Of a DNA stretch of 64,000 nucleotides, positions 42,290 to 53,023 are shown in pieces. Source of the stretch: Blepharisma japonicum. Lineage: Eukaryota > Ciliophora > Heterotrichea > Heterotrichida > Blepharismidae. The notes beneath the pieces are model-generated. The model did not search any database, had not been told where the DNA came from, and worked only from the letters and a program-made list of their open reading frames with translations. The translations under genes were made by a program, and so were the position numbers. How positions within the stretch are numbered: position 1 is the first letter of the stretch; every line of letters begins with the position of its first letter. The stretch lies in contig CATKHK010000062.1 in assembly GCA_949751835.1 (NCBI GenBank), forward strand, positions 1-64,000, read 5' to 3'.

Positions 42290-43460
42290 AATATTTCTAA
42301 ATATTCGCATTTTATAGAAGAAATGGTTGCTGGATAAGATCATTTTTTCTTATTTTCTGCAAATCTCTTTTAGCAACCTTTAGCCAAATGCCTTTTTTGC
42401 AAATTGGATTGTGAATAGCAAGTTTATCATCAATATGATAAAATTTATTAATGGCACCAAGTGTATCTTGCCTTTTCTTAATTACATTTTCGTTAACTTG
42501 AGCAAAAAGTTTTGTAGATTTGCTAAAAAATATTTCTCTAAGGATAAAAGAAGCTAAAGTATCTGGATAATTTAAAAATTAATTTATTTATTTAATAGAC
42601 ACTCTTTATATAAAGAACTAATGAGCATTATAGTATGTTTACGAAAATGATTATAATTCTGCACAATTGAAAACAATACCATAGTAATAAAAGGAATATT
42701 TTATTTGGATTGATTTATTTCGGCCAAATAACTTTTATATAAAGCTCTATGCAAGTATTTATTAACGTTTTCAACTTTACTCTGAGCTCTAGGGTTATAC
42801 GGAGAGTTCTCCACGTGCATAATTCTTTATTTATATACCGATCTTTTGGGTTAAGAAAAATTTACTTGAGACATTGAAGGACAGAAAAATTCTATAAATA
42901 TATATTTTACTGGAGAATAATAAGGCAACCTTCACATGTGCTAGACCTAATGTCTTAGGTATCTCTCGTAAAAAAAGAATTATTAAATTTTTTGTCTTTC
43001 AAACTAATCTGGATTCTGTATATTCATTTTGTTCATTTACAAGTAAACAGTAATTGCCATGTTTTTTGTGCTTGAAATTCTTTTTTGAATTTTTTCTTTT
43101 TGAGTAGCTAACTGTATCATATTTATCAGGATAAATCCTGTCTGTGCCTCTTTCTTCTGACAATATTTATATTTTCTTTGAGTATACTTTATTTAAATGA
43201 TTTTTAAAATATTCTAATTATTTAGCATTATATAAGAAAATGTAAATATCATCTAAAGTCTTTTTAACATGTGAAAGGGAAAAGAGTCCATTATTTATCT
43301 CTTCTATTTTTCGCTTATTAAGGATTTCTTTATGAATATCCTTAATTTTAGTCACTTTTCTAAATTTCTAGTCCTCTTTATTAAAATTTTACAGTAATTT
43401 AGAAAAATCTAATCTTAATTGACTATGTGAATGATATTTAAAGAAGCAAAGGGCTACTAA
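42290..43460 (-). mobile_element. Fossil element with retroviral-type (rve) integrase
   Basis: On the minus strand this region keeps pieces of a DDE integrase of the rve superfamily. The clearest is the segment around the last catalytic residue, NSPYNPRAQSKVENVNKYLH near 42770-42830, which follows the family SPYxPxxxGxxExxN pattern. A further C-terminal piece lies at 42310-42590. The element is broken, with several breaks, and old. No long terminal repeats, polymerase or capsid genes are seen, so it may be an LTR retrotransposon, a Ginger-type DNA transposon or a Polinton-like element. Borders are approximate. Confidence 0.55.
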
Positions 43461-43504
43461 AAGTTTCAATATAAACTTTCTTTTCTAATGGAATAGATAG
43501 AAAT

Positions 43505-44527
43505 GGCACATATAATTGTGTTAGTCAAGTGGCAACACAAGATGGTTATTCAAATTATATTGATCATTGCTCAGGGTTAAATCAAGGATTAGCAATAATC
43601 CCAGCACTAGCACCAATAAGTTCAATTTAATAATTGAATAGATAAATAATGCATTATTGCAAGAGAATAGGTATTGCTAATGTCTGCAAATTTCTATTGC
43701 TACTATCCATTAATATTTATCAATTATTCTAATATATTTTTTAAATTAAACATTTTCATAAATCAAATCCCTAACTTCTTCTAATACGTCGGTTATCTCG
43801 CTCATTTTATCACACATAAACACATTGCAATTATTCCTATCAAGAAAATCTTTGAATTCGCTATCGGATATGTTTCAACACATACCACAATAATTTTAAT
43901 CTTTCTCGCTATAACTTCATCTAAATCTTTTATATGGATAGGTCCCCTTTCTTGTTCATGTGGCCCTATAAATACAATAATATATTTCTCTAGCTTATCT
44001 ACTGGCATGCATTTAAACCCGCACATAATCATATTATAGATGTGGTACATCACCTCTTCAGTTTCTTGCTCTCCACGCTTGGCTTGGAAGAGCAAATGTT
44101 CTAAATCTACCTCTGGCATATCCCTTGTGTAAACATCTAAAATATTATAGATATTTGTGTTCATGCAGACCACTCCAAATTTGTCTCGAGTCGGTTATTT
44201 ACAAATTTTATAAAGGAAATTTCTATAAATTGATGATTTTTAAATAATGTAGATTATTTATAAGAAATCTGTATAAGATTTTTGTTGAGCTTTGGAAAGA
44301 ATTTAACCTAAAAAATTAAGAATGAATACTATTGATTTTTTTGCTTGCTTAAGACTGAGGTCCATTCTTTTTAGATCGTCGGTACCATTTTTTATAAAAA
44401 TTTATTTATCATAATTAGTAATTCTTTGACACAGAGTTTCCAAATTTAGGATCATAATATTCTCTCCGCGCTCAATGGCTAAGGTAAAGCTGCTCCAGCA
44501 TCTTGGAATTTGTTTTGCTCTATGAGA
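43505..44527. repeat. Segmental duplication, decayed copy
   Basis: This ~1.0 kb is a diverged copy of 48183-49182. It includes the last ~126 nt of the surface-protein gene (plus strand; from GGCACATATAATTGTGTTA to the shared stop TAA at 43628-43630), the short intergenic spacer, and the 3' part of the Cache/VWA-like gene (minus strand). Long blocks are near-identical (for example AATAATGCATTATTGCAAGA), others carry small indels and substitutions. The break at the right side lies at about 44523-44527, in the equivalent of CTCTATG. Confidence 0.9.
43760..44523 (-). pseudogene. Truncated copy of the Cache/VWA-like gene (3' part only)
   Basis: This matches the last ~240 codons of the gene at 48442-51309. 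The best-preserved frame, 43802-44173, gives VVCMNTNIYNILDVYTRDMP and the following VDLEHLLFQAKRGE, almost identical to the intact gene. Compared with it there are frameshifts on both sides (around 43860 within the CVETYP segment and near 44190 where extra AT-rich sequence is inserted) and no 5' half. Divergence is modest, so the duplication is fairly recent. Confidence 0.85.
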
Positions 44528-45176
44528 ATAGTGATATATTTTTTTTTAAATGGCGTGATGGACTAGCTTGCCCTCTTAGCACTTGCAAATGGGAAAATTC
44601 ATTGGGAAACTTAACGATCTGGTGGAAGAGAGAGCAGCATTCGGCATACCAGGTTTTGACTTGTATGGTAGAGCGCAACGTTGGATTGGCTGTACGTATG
44701 CTTATATCCAAACCAGTTTTTTACCACGTTGCCCAGCAAGATCATTTATAACTATTGGAGCACTTTTCTCAGCGCAACACCAGGAGCTGTATCTTAGGTT
44801 TCGAGTTTCCATCTTTATCGACAGGTAATAATTAATTTATATAATTTATATTTAAAATGAAAAAATCTGAATTTAATAGAATCAACTTGAGATTTTCATA
44901 TAATAGTTATATTACTGAGAAATTTAAAGTAATGAAGCTAATAACAAGTTTATCAGGAAAGATTAATTAAGAAGAAGAAGAAATATTATAGAGTTATAGA
45001 TTAATTAGATGGCAAATTAATGCTTCATTGATATCGTTAACATTAAAAAATTTAATAATCATAATTTCATGGAGACACAATAAGGTCTTCATGATATTTA
45101 AAATAAATCTCTTACAAACTATAAATAACTCTCAATATAAGCGATAAAATAATTCAGTTCCTATTATAAATATGCA
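44528..45176. other. Spacer with a GC-richer block after the duplication border
   Basis: 44545-44825 has clearly higher GC (roughly 43% by my count of lines 44581-44820) than the AT-rich DNA on both sides and begins with a run of nine T. Overlapping short frames occur on both strands, none convincing (for example MGKFIGKLNDLVEERAAFGI). It may be a gene relic or a structured RNA; I cannot identify it. From 44826 to 45176 is AT-rich DNA with the promoter of the next gene. Confidence 0.4.
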
Positions 45177-48100
45177 ATGAATAAAATCATAAGCTGTTTT
45201 GTTCTTATCGGGCTTGCTAGCTCTTTTATGCTTATAGATTCAAGTCTTAATCAAGGCAGGATTTTGTGGCCAACAGAAACTTGAGTAAGCAGCCCGATTC
45301 AGCTATCCCAAACCAACGGTGGCTCAACTGTGAAGCTTACGTTTACCTTTAGGCCAAGCACTTTGCTTACTAATGGAGTTCTTCAAGTAATTTTTCCAAG
45401 CGGCGTTTCTGGTGGTCCTTTATATATTTCTTCAAGTTTTTCAGGAGATAAAGACATCTCTCTAACTTATACTGGAATTACTCTGTCTACTACAGCAGGT
45501 ATTTATGGACCCTTTATTCTTATTACTAGAACCTCACAAACAGGCCAAATGTATGATGTAAACAATGTTTTCGGCTATATTGCGATTACAAGCCCAATTT
45601 CTATTATATCAGATCTTACTGTAACTAATGCAGCTGCAAATCCAGTGCTTGGATCAAGTGATACTCTCTTTTTTGCTTTTAACTTGAACCAAAACCTCTG
45701 AAAATACGATTTAATTGAAATTGTCCCTTCACCTTCATACACGCCTTCTCCTTCAGTTACTTGTAGCTCTATTACGGTGACTGGAGTTACCAATATTCTT
45801 TATGGACCTGCAGGAGATCATAATTTACCTTGTGCTATCGCTGCTCAAAGTATTTCTACAACTGGCCCTCAGTTTACCGCATCAGATTCAAACAGTGTTT
45901 ACATTTATGGTCTTTCCCAAGATATTCTCTTAGCATCTGGTACAATAGCCATAAAACTCAGTATCTCAACTTTTAATCACCCTTTATATTCACAACTAGC
46001 AAGCTCAAATACTTGAAAAGTCAACATTTGGAGGTGGGGAACCTCAAACTTACTTGCCACATACGGTCCATCAGGTGGTCCCACTACCCCTACTGTAGGC
46101 ACAGTAACTGCAGTATCATGATTGCCTATTAATAGCGCACTTGCCGCTGTTGATGTTGTAGCAGGAATGACCATTTTTACAAAGGTAACATTTACAACAC
46201 AGCATGATATCCCAGCTGGTGGAAAAGCTCAAATTGTTTTTTCAAATGTTGATATTTCCTCTAATTGATGGGCAGATCTTGATGGCACATCAAGTGCTTC
46301 AGGATCTCAATGCTACTTGACAATACCAATTGCTGATGCTTCATGCACAATTGATTCTGCTAGTAGCGTAAAAATTTCTTTCACAAATCAACAACCCGCT
46401 GGATCTATAAGCATAGCCTTATTGACTGCTTTTTCCCTAGGTGCCAAAATCTCATATATAGTCACTAGTAGCCAATCCTGAAATATTGATTATGCCTGAT
46501 ATCCTGCAGTTTGGCCATTAAGTGTTAATAATCTCCTGTATTCTTATTTCAAATTTCATGGATACTTTTCAGCTTCATCAAATACATATCCTTTACTTGC
46601 AAATTCAGGATCATATTCAACAGGCTTTAATTATGGTGCAGATACAAGTTTCGATTTATATTGGGCTTTTAAACCTAACCTAGGAGTTGCATGAACTACG
46701 GCTACTGCTATATGGATCAGCCTCCCTTTTACGACATCAGGAATCTCATTTACTAAGCCTTATATTTTTGGAAGCGCTACTCAGTATGAAATGGATAACG
46801 GTCTAGCATCTAATGATGTGATTGCTTTTACTACACCACCAACAAAAGGCTCTTTTTACTATTCTGAAAATGGAATTTCAGTCACATTTCAATCAGCTGC
46901 TTCTGCAGGATATTATGTCATGGCAATTGGAAATGGCAAAGCTGCTCTGCCATATGTTGCTTCTAACTTAGGTACTTTTTATGAATGCTTTGCAACGTCA
47001 TGAACGAACCTTGAAAAAGAGATTGGAAGCTCAGTTTATTCAGTTCTAATTAGAGATTATGTTGGAGTTGACATTTATGCGAGGCCATTTTGCAATGCTA
47101 ATAATGCAGCAGGGATTCCTCTTGTTAGTGCATTTGTTGCTAAGCTCATGGCTATTGATTTTAATTCAGTTATACAAAACTATGTGCTAGAGATCACAAT
47201 TACCGATGGTGCTGATCTTGGTACTGGATTAACAAAAGGAAGTAATCTTCCTCTTTCCTCAACGTCACCAGGTGTTACTGCTATTTTAGACCAAGTTGTA
47301 GGTAATACTATTATTAAACTTACAGGCTTTGGAGCAGTTACTCCTGCTACATCTGCTATTACAACATTTTTAGCCATGGGTCAGCTTCCAGGCAATACAT
47401 TTAATTCTAGATCTCGTCTTTACTACACCACTTCATCAGACTCAAGCGTCAAAAATTGTTTATATTTCAGGTTCTTCAAATTTAGATATAAACTCAGTAG
47501 CAGTAGGCACAGAAGTATCATCAACTTATATTGGAATTGGCCTTCCTACTGGATTTACACTATTTTCATGAGGATCATCAATTATAATTGGATCTTTTAC
47601 GCCTGAAGTAGTTTATTTAGTTTCCAATAGTAATGATTATATGAATGGTGGATTCATAATTGGCGCAAGGACAAATTATAATTACAAAATTACAATAACT
47701 GGTGGTACATCTATAGTAGTTACATGGTTGACAGCACCAGGGTATTCAGGACCATTAGCAGCTGCACACAATGCTGTAAATTTTAATATTTTTGGTGCTA
47801 GCACTTTCGGAGGATCTTGCGACATCGCTTCAACAGCTTACTCAAATGGAAATGTGAATGTAGGAGAAATTTTAAGCTCATCTGTTACCTGTTCTTTATC
47901 TTCATATGCAGCTGCTGGTATTGATTCTGTTGATGCTACTATGACTATTACTATAACAACAGGGCATCGGATTCCTAAAAATGGTGTAATATCTCTTATA
48001 TTGGACCTGTCTTGGGCCTTTGATTTGTCTACTTGCATTGTTTTAGGTTTAAGTGATATAGACTCAAACAATAAAGTAGTGTGCTCTTTTTCGTCATATA

Positions 48101-48309
48101 CGTTAACAATAAGTAGCTTTGCAGTTTTTGAACCTGGAGTTATTACTATTAAAATTCTGCATGTTCGTCCACCATTAGGAAGCGGCACATATAATTGTGT
48201 TAATCAAGTGGCAACACAAGATGCTTACTTAAATTATATTGATTATGGCTCAGGATTAAATCAATGAATAGTAATAACACCAGCACTAGCACCAATAAGT
48301 TCAATTTAA
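45177..48309 (+). CDS. Large secreted Ser/Thr-rich surface protein, one frameshift
   Basis: About 1,043 aa if a frameshift at ~47448-47453 is ignored. ATG at 45177 opens a signal peptide (NKIISCFVLIGLASSFML). The rest is beta-rich and low in charge, full of Ser, Thr, Gly, Ala and Asn, with scattered Cys and aromatic residues; numerous TGA codons read as Trp. Segments such as KLTFTFRPSTLLTNG, TIFTKVTFTTQHDIPAGGKA and ATMTITITTGHRIPKNG suggest repeated Ig-like/beta-sandwich modules. There is no clear C-terminal membrane helix. A single extra base in the A5 run of GTCAAAAATTG shifts the frame; the following ~285 codons stay open in the new frame, so a sequence error, slippage or recent inactivation are all possible. 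It converges on the Cache/VWA-like gene, 132 nt away. Family unknown. Confidence 0.7.
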
Positions 48310-49182
48310 TAATTGAATAGATAAATAATGCATTATTGCAAGAGAATAGGTATTGCTAATATCTGCAAATTTCTATTGCTGCCACTATTAATATTTATCA
48401 ATAATTTTAATACTCTATCTCTTATATTGCAAATATTTTTATTAAATTAAACATTTTTCATATATCAAATCCCTAACTTCTTCTAATACGTCGTTTACCT
48501 CGCTCATTTTCTCGCACATAAACACTTTGCAATTATTCCTATCAAGAAAATCTTTGAATTCGTTATCCGGATGTGTTTCCACACATACCACAATAATTTT
48601 AATCTTTCTCGCTATAACTTCATCTAAATCTTTTATATGGATAGGTCCCCTTTCTTGTTCATGTGGCCCTATAAATACAATGATATATTTCTCTAGCATA
48701 TCTACCGGCATGCATTTAAACCCACACATAATCATATTATAGATGTGGTACATCACTTCTTCAGTTTCTGGCTCTCCATGCTTGGCTTGGAAGAGCAAAT
48801 GCTCTAAATCTACCTCTGGCATATCCCTTGTGTAAACATCTAGAATATTATAGATATTTGTGTTCATGCAGACGACTCCAAATTTGTCTCGAGTCGGCCC
48901 GATTTCTTTATTTACGAATTTTATAAGGCTTTTGTTGAGCTTTGGATGATATTTTACTTTATAATTTAGAACGAATACTATTGATTTTTTTGCTTGCTTA
49001 AGGCTGAGATCCATTCTTTTTAAATCGTCGGTACCATTTTTTATGGAAAATTTATTCATAATTCTTTGTAATTCTTCTACACAGAGTTTCCTGATTTTAG
49101 GATCATAATATTCTCCGCGCTCAATGGCTAATGTAAAAGCTGCTCCGGCTTCTTGGAATTTGTTTTGTTCTATGCAGATAAC
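48183..49182. repeat. Segmental duplication, intact source copy
   Basis: This is the counterpart of 43505-44527. It spans the last 127 nt of the surface-protein gene, the 132-nt convergent spacer and the last ~740 nt of the Cache/VWA-like gene. Since here both genes continue intact beyond the borders, this is the original copy. Confidence 0.9.
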
Positions 49183-51309
49183 TCCTCTTCTATAATACAT
49201 AAGCTGCCTTAAAATATCTTTTTCATATGTGATGCCTTTGACGTTGAAAAAACTCAGCATTGATGCTTGGTTTTCTCTTAGGTTTATGCCTATTCTTTTG
49301 AGTAAAGCGATATCGATATCAATGAATTCTAGGCCTCGCTGCTCTATTTTTGTAAGCTCGTCGTTCACAATGTTCAGGATTTCCATAGCAGAGTGGAAAT
49401 ACTGTAAAAATTGAAAAGAAATGGACATTTCTATTAGAAGCTGGATTAGCTGTAAAAAGTTAGAAGAAGTATCAATATAATGCTGCAGCACACTTGTTTG
49501 CAAGCTTAATATTTCTTTTCATTCAGTTCTAAGCTCAGTTGCTGAAGCTAAACCTTCTTCTAGCCTCGCTCTCCTTGCCATGCACAACTGCATCCTTCTA
49601 TTATTTATATCTATTACTAAAAATTCTTTTTCAGATTTCCAATCAGAAGTTATGAATCCATCCTTTATTTTTTCTTTTTCACTCAATTTTAATTCCTCTT
49701 TTTCTTGGTTTTCAACATTTTCTAATATTTTTTCAGTTATTTCCAACGCATGTGCATAATTCTGAATCGCATCCTGATATTGAGAATTTTCGAAAAAAAT
49801 ATTTCCAATCAAATTTGAAGTAATAGCTACCCCTCTTAAATTCCCTAAGCCTTGATAAATCTCTCTAACCTCTTCAAGATTTTTCAGCCTATCTTCAGAC
49901 TTCGGGTGAAGCAAATAATGGGGATCTATAAGTTTTTCAATATCTTCTATGAGATTTAGCGATTTTACAATAGTGTTGACTTCTCGGTTGTATTTTATGT
50001 GTGTGTAAATCATTTTTTCTTCGCCATTTAAATACCGTTCTAGTTCTTGTAGTGGATGAGTAACCCTATGAGATACATGTTTTGAGAGTCTTACAGAACT
50101 AATAATAGTCAGCAATATAAAGCACATAAAAACGACCATTTGGATTATAATAGTATTCGAAATGGTATCTAAGGTATCATTTCATTCCTTACGTATAGCA
50201 ATTTCACTTATCATAACCCCAACTGATAAAGAGTCCTCATACCCCGGGTATCGTTCAGTGGCTATGCTAATATTCATATTGGTAACAGATACGTGATATC
50301 GGGAGTTGAGGCCATCAAAGACCGATCCACTTGTATTTTTGGCATCAATAATTGACTGAAGTTTTGGTGCAGACACACTAGCTAAAATATAATCATCAGG
50401 AAATAAGTTATATGATAAATTATAGGGAAAGATCTGGTCGAGGTCTTCTTTATTTACAGCTAAAACTTGGCTTCCGTAGTTACTTGTGAGAAAATATGTA
50501 TAGTATTCAAAATCATTCATAAAATATTTTACTACATTTTTGTCTGTAAATAGTGTGGTTGCCCCAAAGTCAGTGTTTAAATAGATATCAATCAGCGAGT
50601 ATTCATACGAAAAAGTCACATTATTTTTACTATTGCTTTTTAAAGTATGATATGTATTTGTGCACAATGGGTCAAAAGCCACATTACTTTTCCCACAAGT
50701 TTCCGTAAAATCAAATGAAGACCCTTGCACATAGCTCATATTTTGTGCTGGATGCCTGAAATCCAAGCTATCTTTTTCAATAATCAGCCCAAATTGATTA
50801 ATAAGTCCTGCATAAATTGGGTTTGCTGTATTAAAAAGAAGGTCAATCAATTTAATCTGTTCATAATAGCTTGAGCTTGAAAGGGTCCGAGATGTATCAG
50901 CGAACAGATATTCCGAAAGATGGTAAGTAGGAAAAGTGGTACTCCCTGGATTTCTGGCATCTATAGCTGTTGGGTCACTTAAGCCACTGGCAGAAGTCAT
51001 AGTCCCACTTGCACTATCATCAAAAATTCCTCTTAATAGCTGCAGCTGGGCAATATCCTAAATAAATATTACATTAGAAAACATTGCACTAAAAATCATC
51101 GACCTTGCAACAGAAGCTCTCAGTAAATGTGAATCTTCCTCATCTAAAAGATAATCTTTCACGTTCTTTACTCACTTGTATTCTTGGGACCAAAGCAATA
51201 TAATAGCAATTGCTGAAGCAAGAACGAGACCACAGGTAAGAGGATAAACAGTTCTTCTTTCGATTAGTTTGCGAAGCTTATGAGTGCTGGAATGAGGAAG
51301 TTTTGGCAT
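48442..51309 (-). CDS. Two-pass membrane protein: extracellular sensor-like domain, HAMP-like linker, TPR and degenerate VWA
   Basis: 950 aa in two exons; 15-nt intron at 51058-51072 (gtaatatttatttag, phase 0). Several TGAs read as Trp, including those at 50182-50184 (residue 371) and 49519-49521 (residue 592). Layout: short cytosolic start; TM1 ~20-40 (LTCGLVLASAIAIILLW); extracellular ~41-380, Cache-like by position, with TYHLSEYLFADT and YYTYFLTSNYGSQVL; TM2 ~381-403 (IIIQMVVFMCFILLTIISSV); a HAMP-like linker (HRVTHPLQELERYLNGEEK); TPR-like helices ~430-745 (SQYQDAIQNYAHALEITEKI, NKFQEAGAAFTLAIERGE); a VWA-like domain ~768-945 starting KKSIVFVLNYKVKYHPKLNK. The MIDAS DxSxS is replaced by NYKVK, so metal binding is unlikely. 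Probably a sensory membrane protein; no kinase or cyclase domain is attached. Confidence 0.8.
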
Positions 51310-51710
51310 TAATATTCTTTTTAAATGATGAAATAATGATGTAATAGAGAGAAAATTTAGTTAGGAATAAAAAAAAGTCATACTGGCACTTCTCAAAAAC
51401 ACTATAACATTAGATTTTTAATTTCAGCTAGAACAGCATTAGCTATAAATTATGCCAAGTGATCTGGACACCTCCAAGGTTCAGCTTCCAAGCCAAGTAA
51501 AAAACTTCAAAACGATAAGCTGAAAAAGAGTTTATTCGTTCTCATAAACTGTTTATATATATTAGAAAATAAAAAATTATTTATAAATTATTGCCCAACT
51601 ACATAAGACGTTTATACCCAGAAAAGTCATTTTTCATGTAGAATTAATTTTATAAGTTCTGCAATAAATTTATTGAACTAAAATAAAAAGAATTCTCTAA
51701 GTCACAATTA
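51310..51710. other. Divergent spacer
   Basis: About 400 nt between the divergent Cache/VWA-like and syntaxin genes. A ~30-codon frame starting at 51451 (MPSDLDTSKVQLPSQ) runs into stops and I do not count it as a gene. Otherwise AT-rich. Confidence 0.45.
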
Positions 51711-52424
51711 ATGTCAACTAATTCCAAAGGGCAATCATTTTTGCAAGACCATGCTCAGCTTGTCAGAGAATTTCAGCATCATGTAAAAAAACTGAAAGAT
51801 TATTCTAATCATATTGGCACATATAAAGATAACAACGAGCTTCGCTTAGCGATTGCAACTGAAAAAGAAGCAGCCATGAATTTATGTCAAGAAATCCTTG
51901 ACTGCTTTAAAACTCAGCCTCCAAACCGGGCTGAAAAACTCCAGCATGATAAACTCACTAAAGAGTTCGAAGCATTATCTAAGCAGTTTACATTAATTTG
52001 CCGAGGATTGGTAGAAAAACAGAAAACAATAATTATAGAAGAAGAAAAATCAAGAAGCAGCAGATCAGTAGAGCAAAGCAAAGATACAATCCATTCGTCT
52101 GATTTCAAAAGTGTAGGAGGCCTTGAAGATTCACTTTTAAATAGTAGAGTAGAAGAATTAGAGGTGCTGGAAAAAGACATGCAGGTCGTAAATCAGATGT
52201 TTAAAGACGTAGCAGTGATGGCAAAAGAGCAAGGAGTTTTAATTGATGAGGCTGCTGAAAATGCAGATACAGCAGTAAAAGAAACAGGGAGAGCAGAAGA
52301 GGAGCTAGTTAAAGCGGAGAAATATCAGAAGAAAAGTAAAAGAAAGGTTTTATGTATTTTAGGAATAGTGGCAATTGTTGTGATGGTGTTATTGGGTATT
52401 GTTTTAGCGACAATAGTTTTTTAA
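51711..52424 (+). CDS. Qa-SNARE, syntaxin 7/12/16-like
   Basis: 237 aa, tail-anchored. The N-terminal Habc-type helices span ~8-110 (HAQLVREFQHHVKKLKDYS, DKLTKEFEALSKQF). The SNARE motif is ~150-210: VEELEVLEKDMQVVNQMFKD has the zero-layer Gln (VNQMF), then VAVMAKEQGVLIDEAAENAD. The C-terminal membrane anchor is ~215-237 (VLCILGIVAIVVMVLLGIVL). The spacing and IDEAEENAD-like pattern favour endosomal Qa-SNAREs of the syntaxin 7/12 group. It would act with the sorting nexin and AP-1 products of this window in endosomal traffic. Confidence 0.88.
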   Translation: MSTNSKGQSFLQDHAQLVREFQHHVKKLKDYSNHIGTYKDNNELRLAIATEKEAAMNLCQEILDCFKTQPPNRAEKLQHDKLTKEFEALSKQFTLICRGLVEKQKTIIIEEEKSRSSRSVEQSKDTIHSSDFKSVGGLEDSLLNSRVEELEVLEKDMQVVNQMFKDVAVMAKEQGVLIDEAAENADTAVKETGRAEEELVKAEKYQKKSKRKVLCILGIVAIVVMVLLGIVLATIVF

Positions 52425-53023
52425 TTGGGTTTGTAATTATTTTTGTTATATAAGACTTAAGTTATAATAGAAAGTTCTATTTGCTATTTATGTAATAGTA
52501 AATTTTGATCATTTATTATAGAGATCCTAGTAATGTAGCTTAATATAAACTTTACATGATTTTGCAAGATAAAAAAGATCAATAATTTAAACAATAGAGA
52601 AGCTAATAAATGCATCAATTTATTATATTAGAATTTGAAAGGTTATTTCTTAATCTCGCTTCTTGATTTTTTTGCCTAACTTACCAAAGCTTAAAAATAG
52701 AAATAAATTTTAAAATAATTTCTTCCATTAAATAAATAAACTAATGCATATATAAGATCCATATTTAGTCCACCAAGACCTAGAGAACTCTTAGAATATT
52801 ATTAACGGCTTTTCAAAGAAATTTTATTTACAAGGAGCTCTTCTTTTAGAACTTCAAATCGCCATAGTTAACGATAAGTTATTTTCAAATTTCAAAAAAT
52901 TTCAAATCTCGCTAGAAGAACTTCTTATAATCTGATAGCGTTTAAATATTACTCATACCTTTAAACCAATCTATTTTTAATTCTTAATTCAAAGCACCTT
53001 ATTTCTTTATTGGATAATAATAA
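52425..53023. other. AT-rich spacer
   Basis: About 600 nt upstream of the pyrophosphatase gene with no gene or RNA recognised. Confidence 0.5.

Noticed and set aside
44503-44828. Overlapping short plus-strand frames in the GC-richer block
   Set aside because: None resembles a known protein, they overlap in different frames, and the first begins inside the duplicated pseudogene segment.
47428-47486. A 15- or 16-nt intron explaining the frame change in the surface-protein gene
   Set aside because: No GT...AG segment of 15 or 16 nt with A10 restores the frame here; a single-base change in the A5 run does so simply.
51451-51546. Short frame MPSDLDTSKVQLPSQ... upstream of the syntaxin gene
   Set aside because: It ends after ~32 codons and no 15-nt intron joins it to a longer frame.
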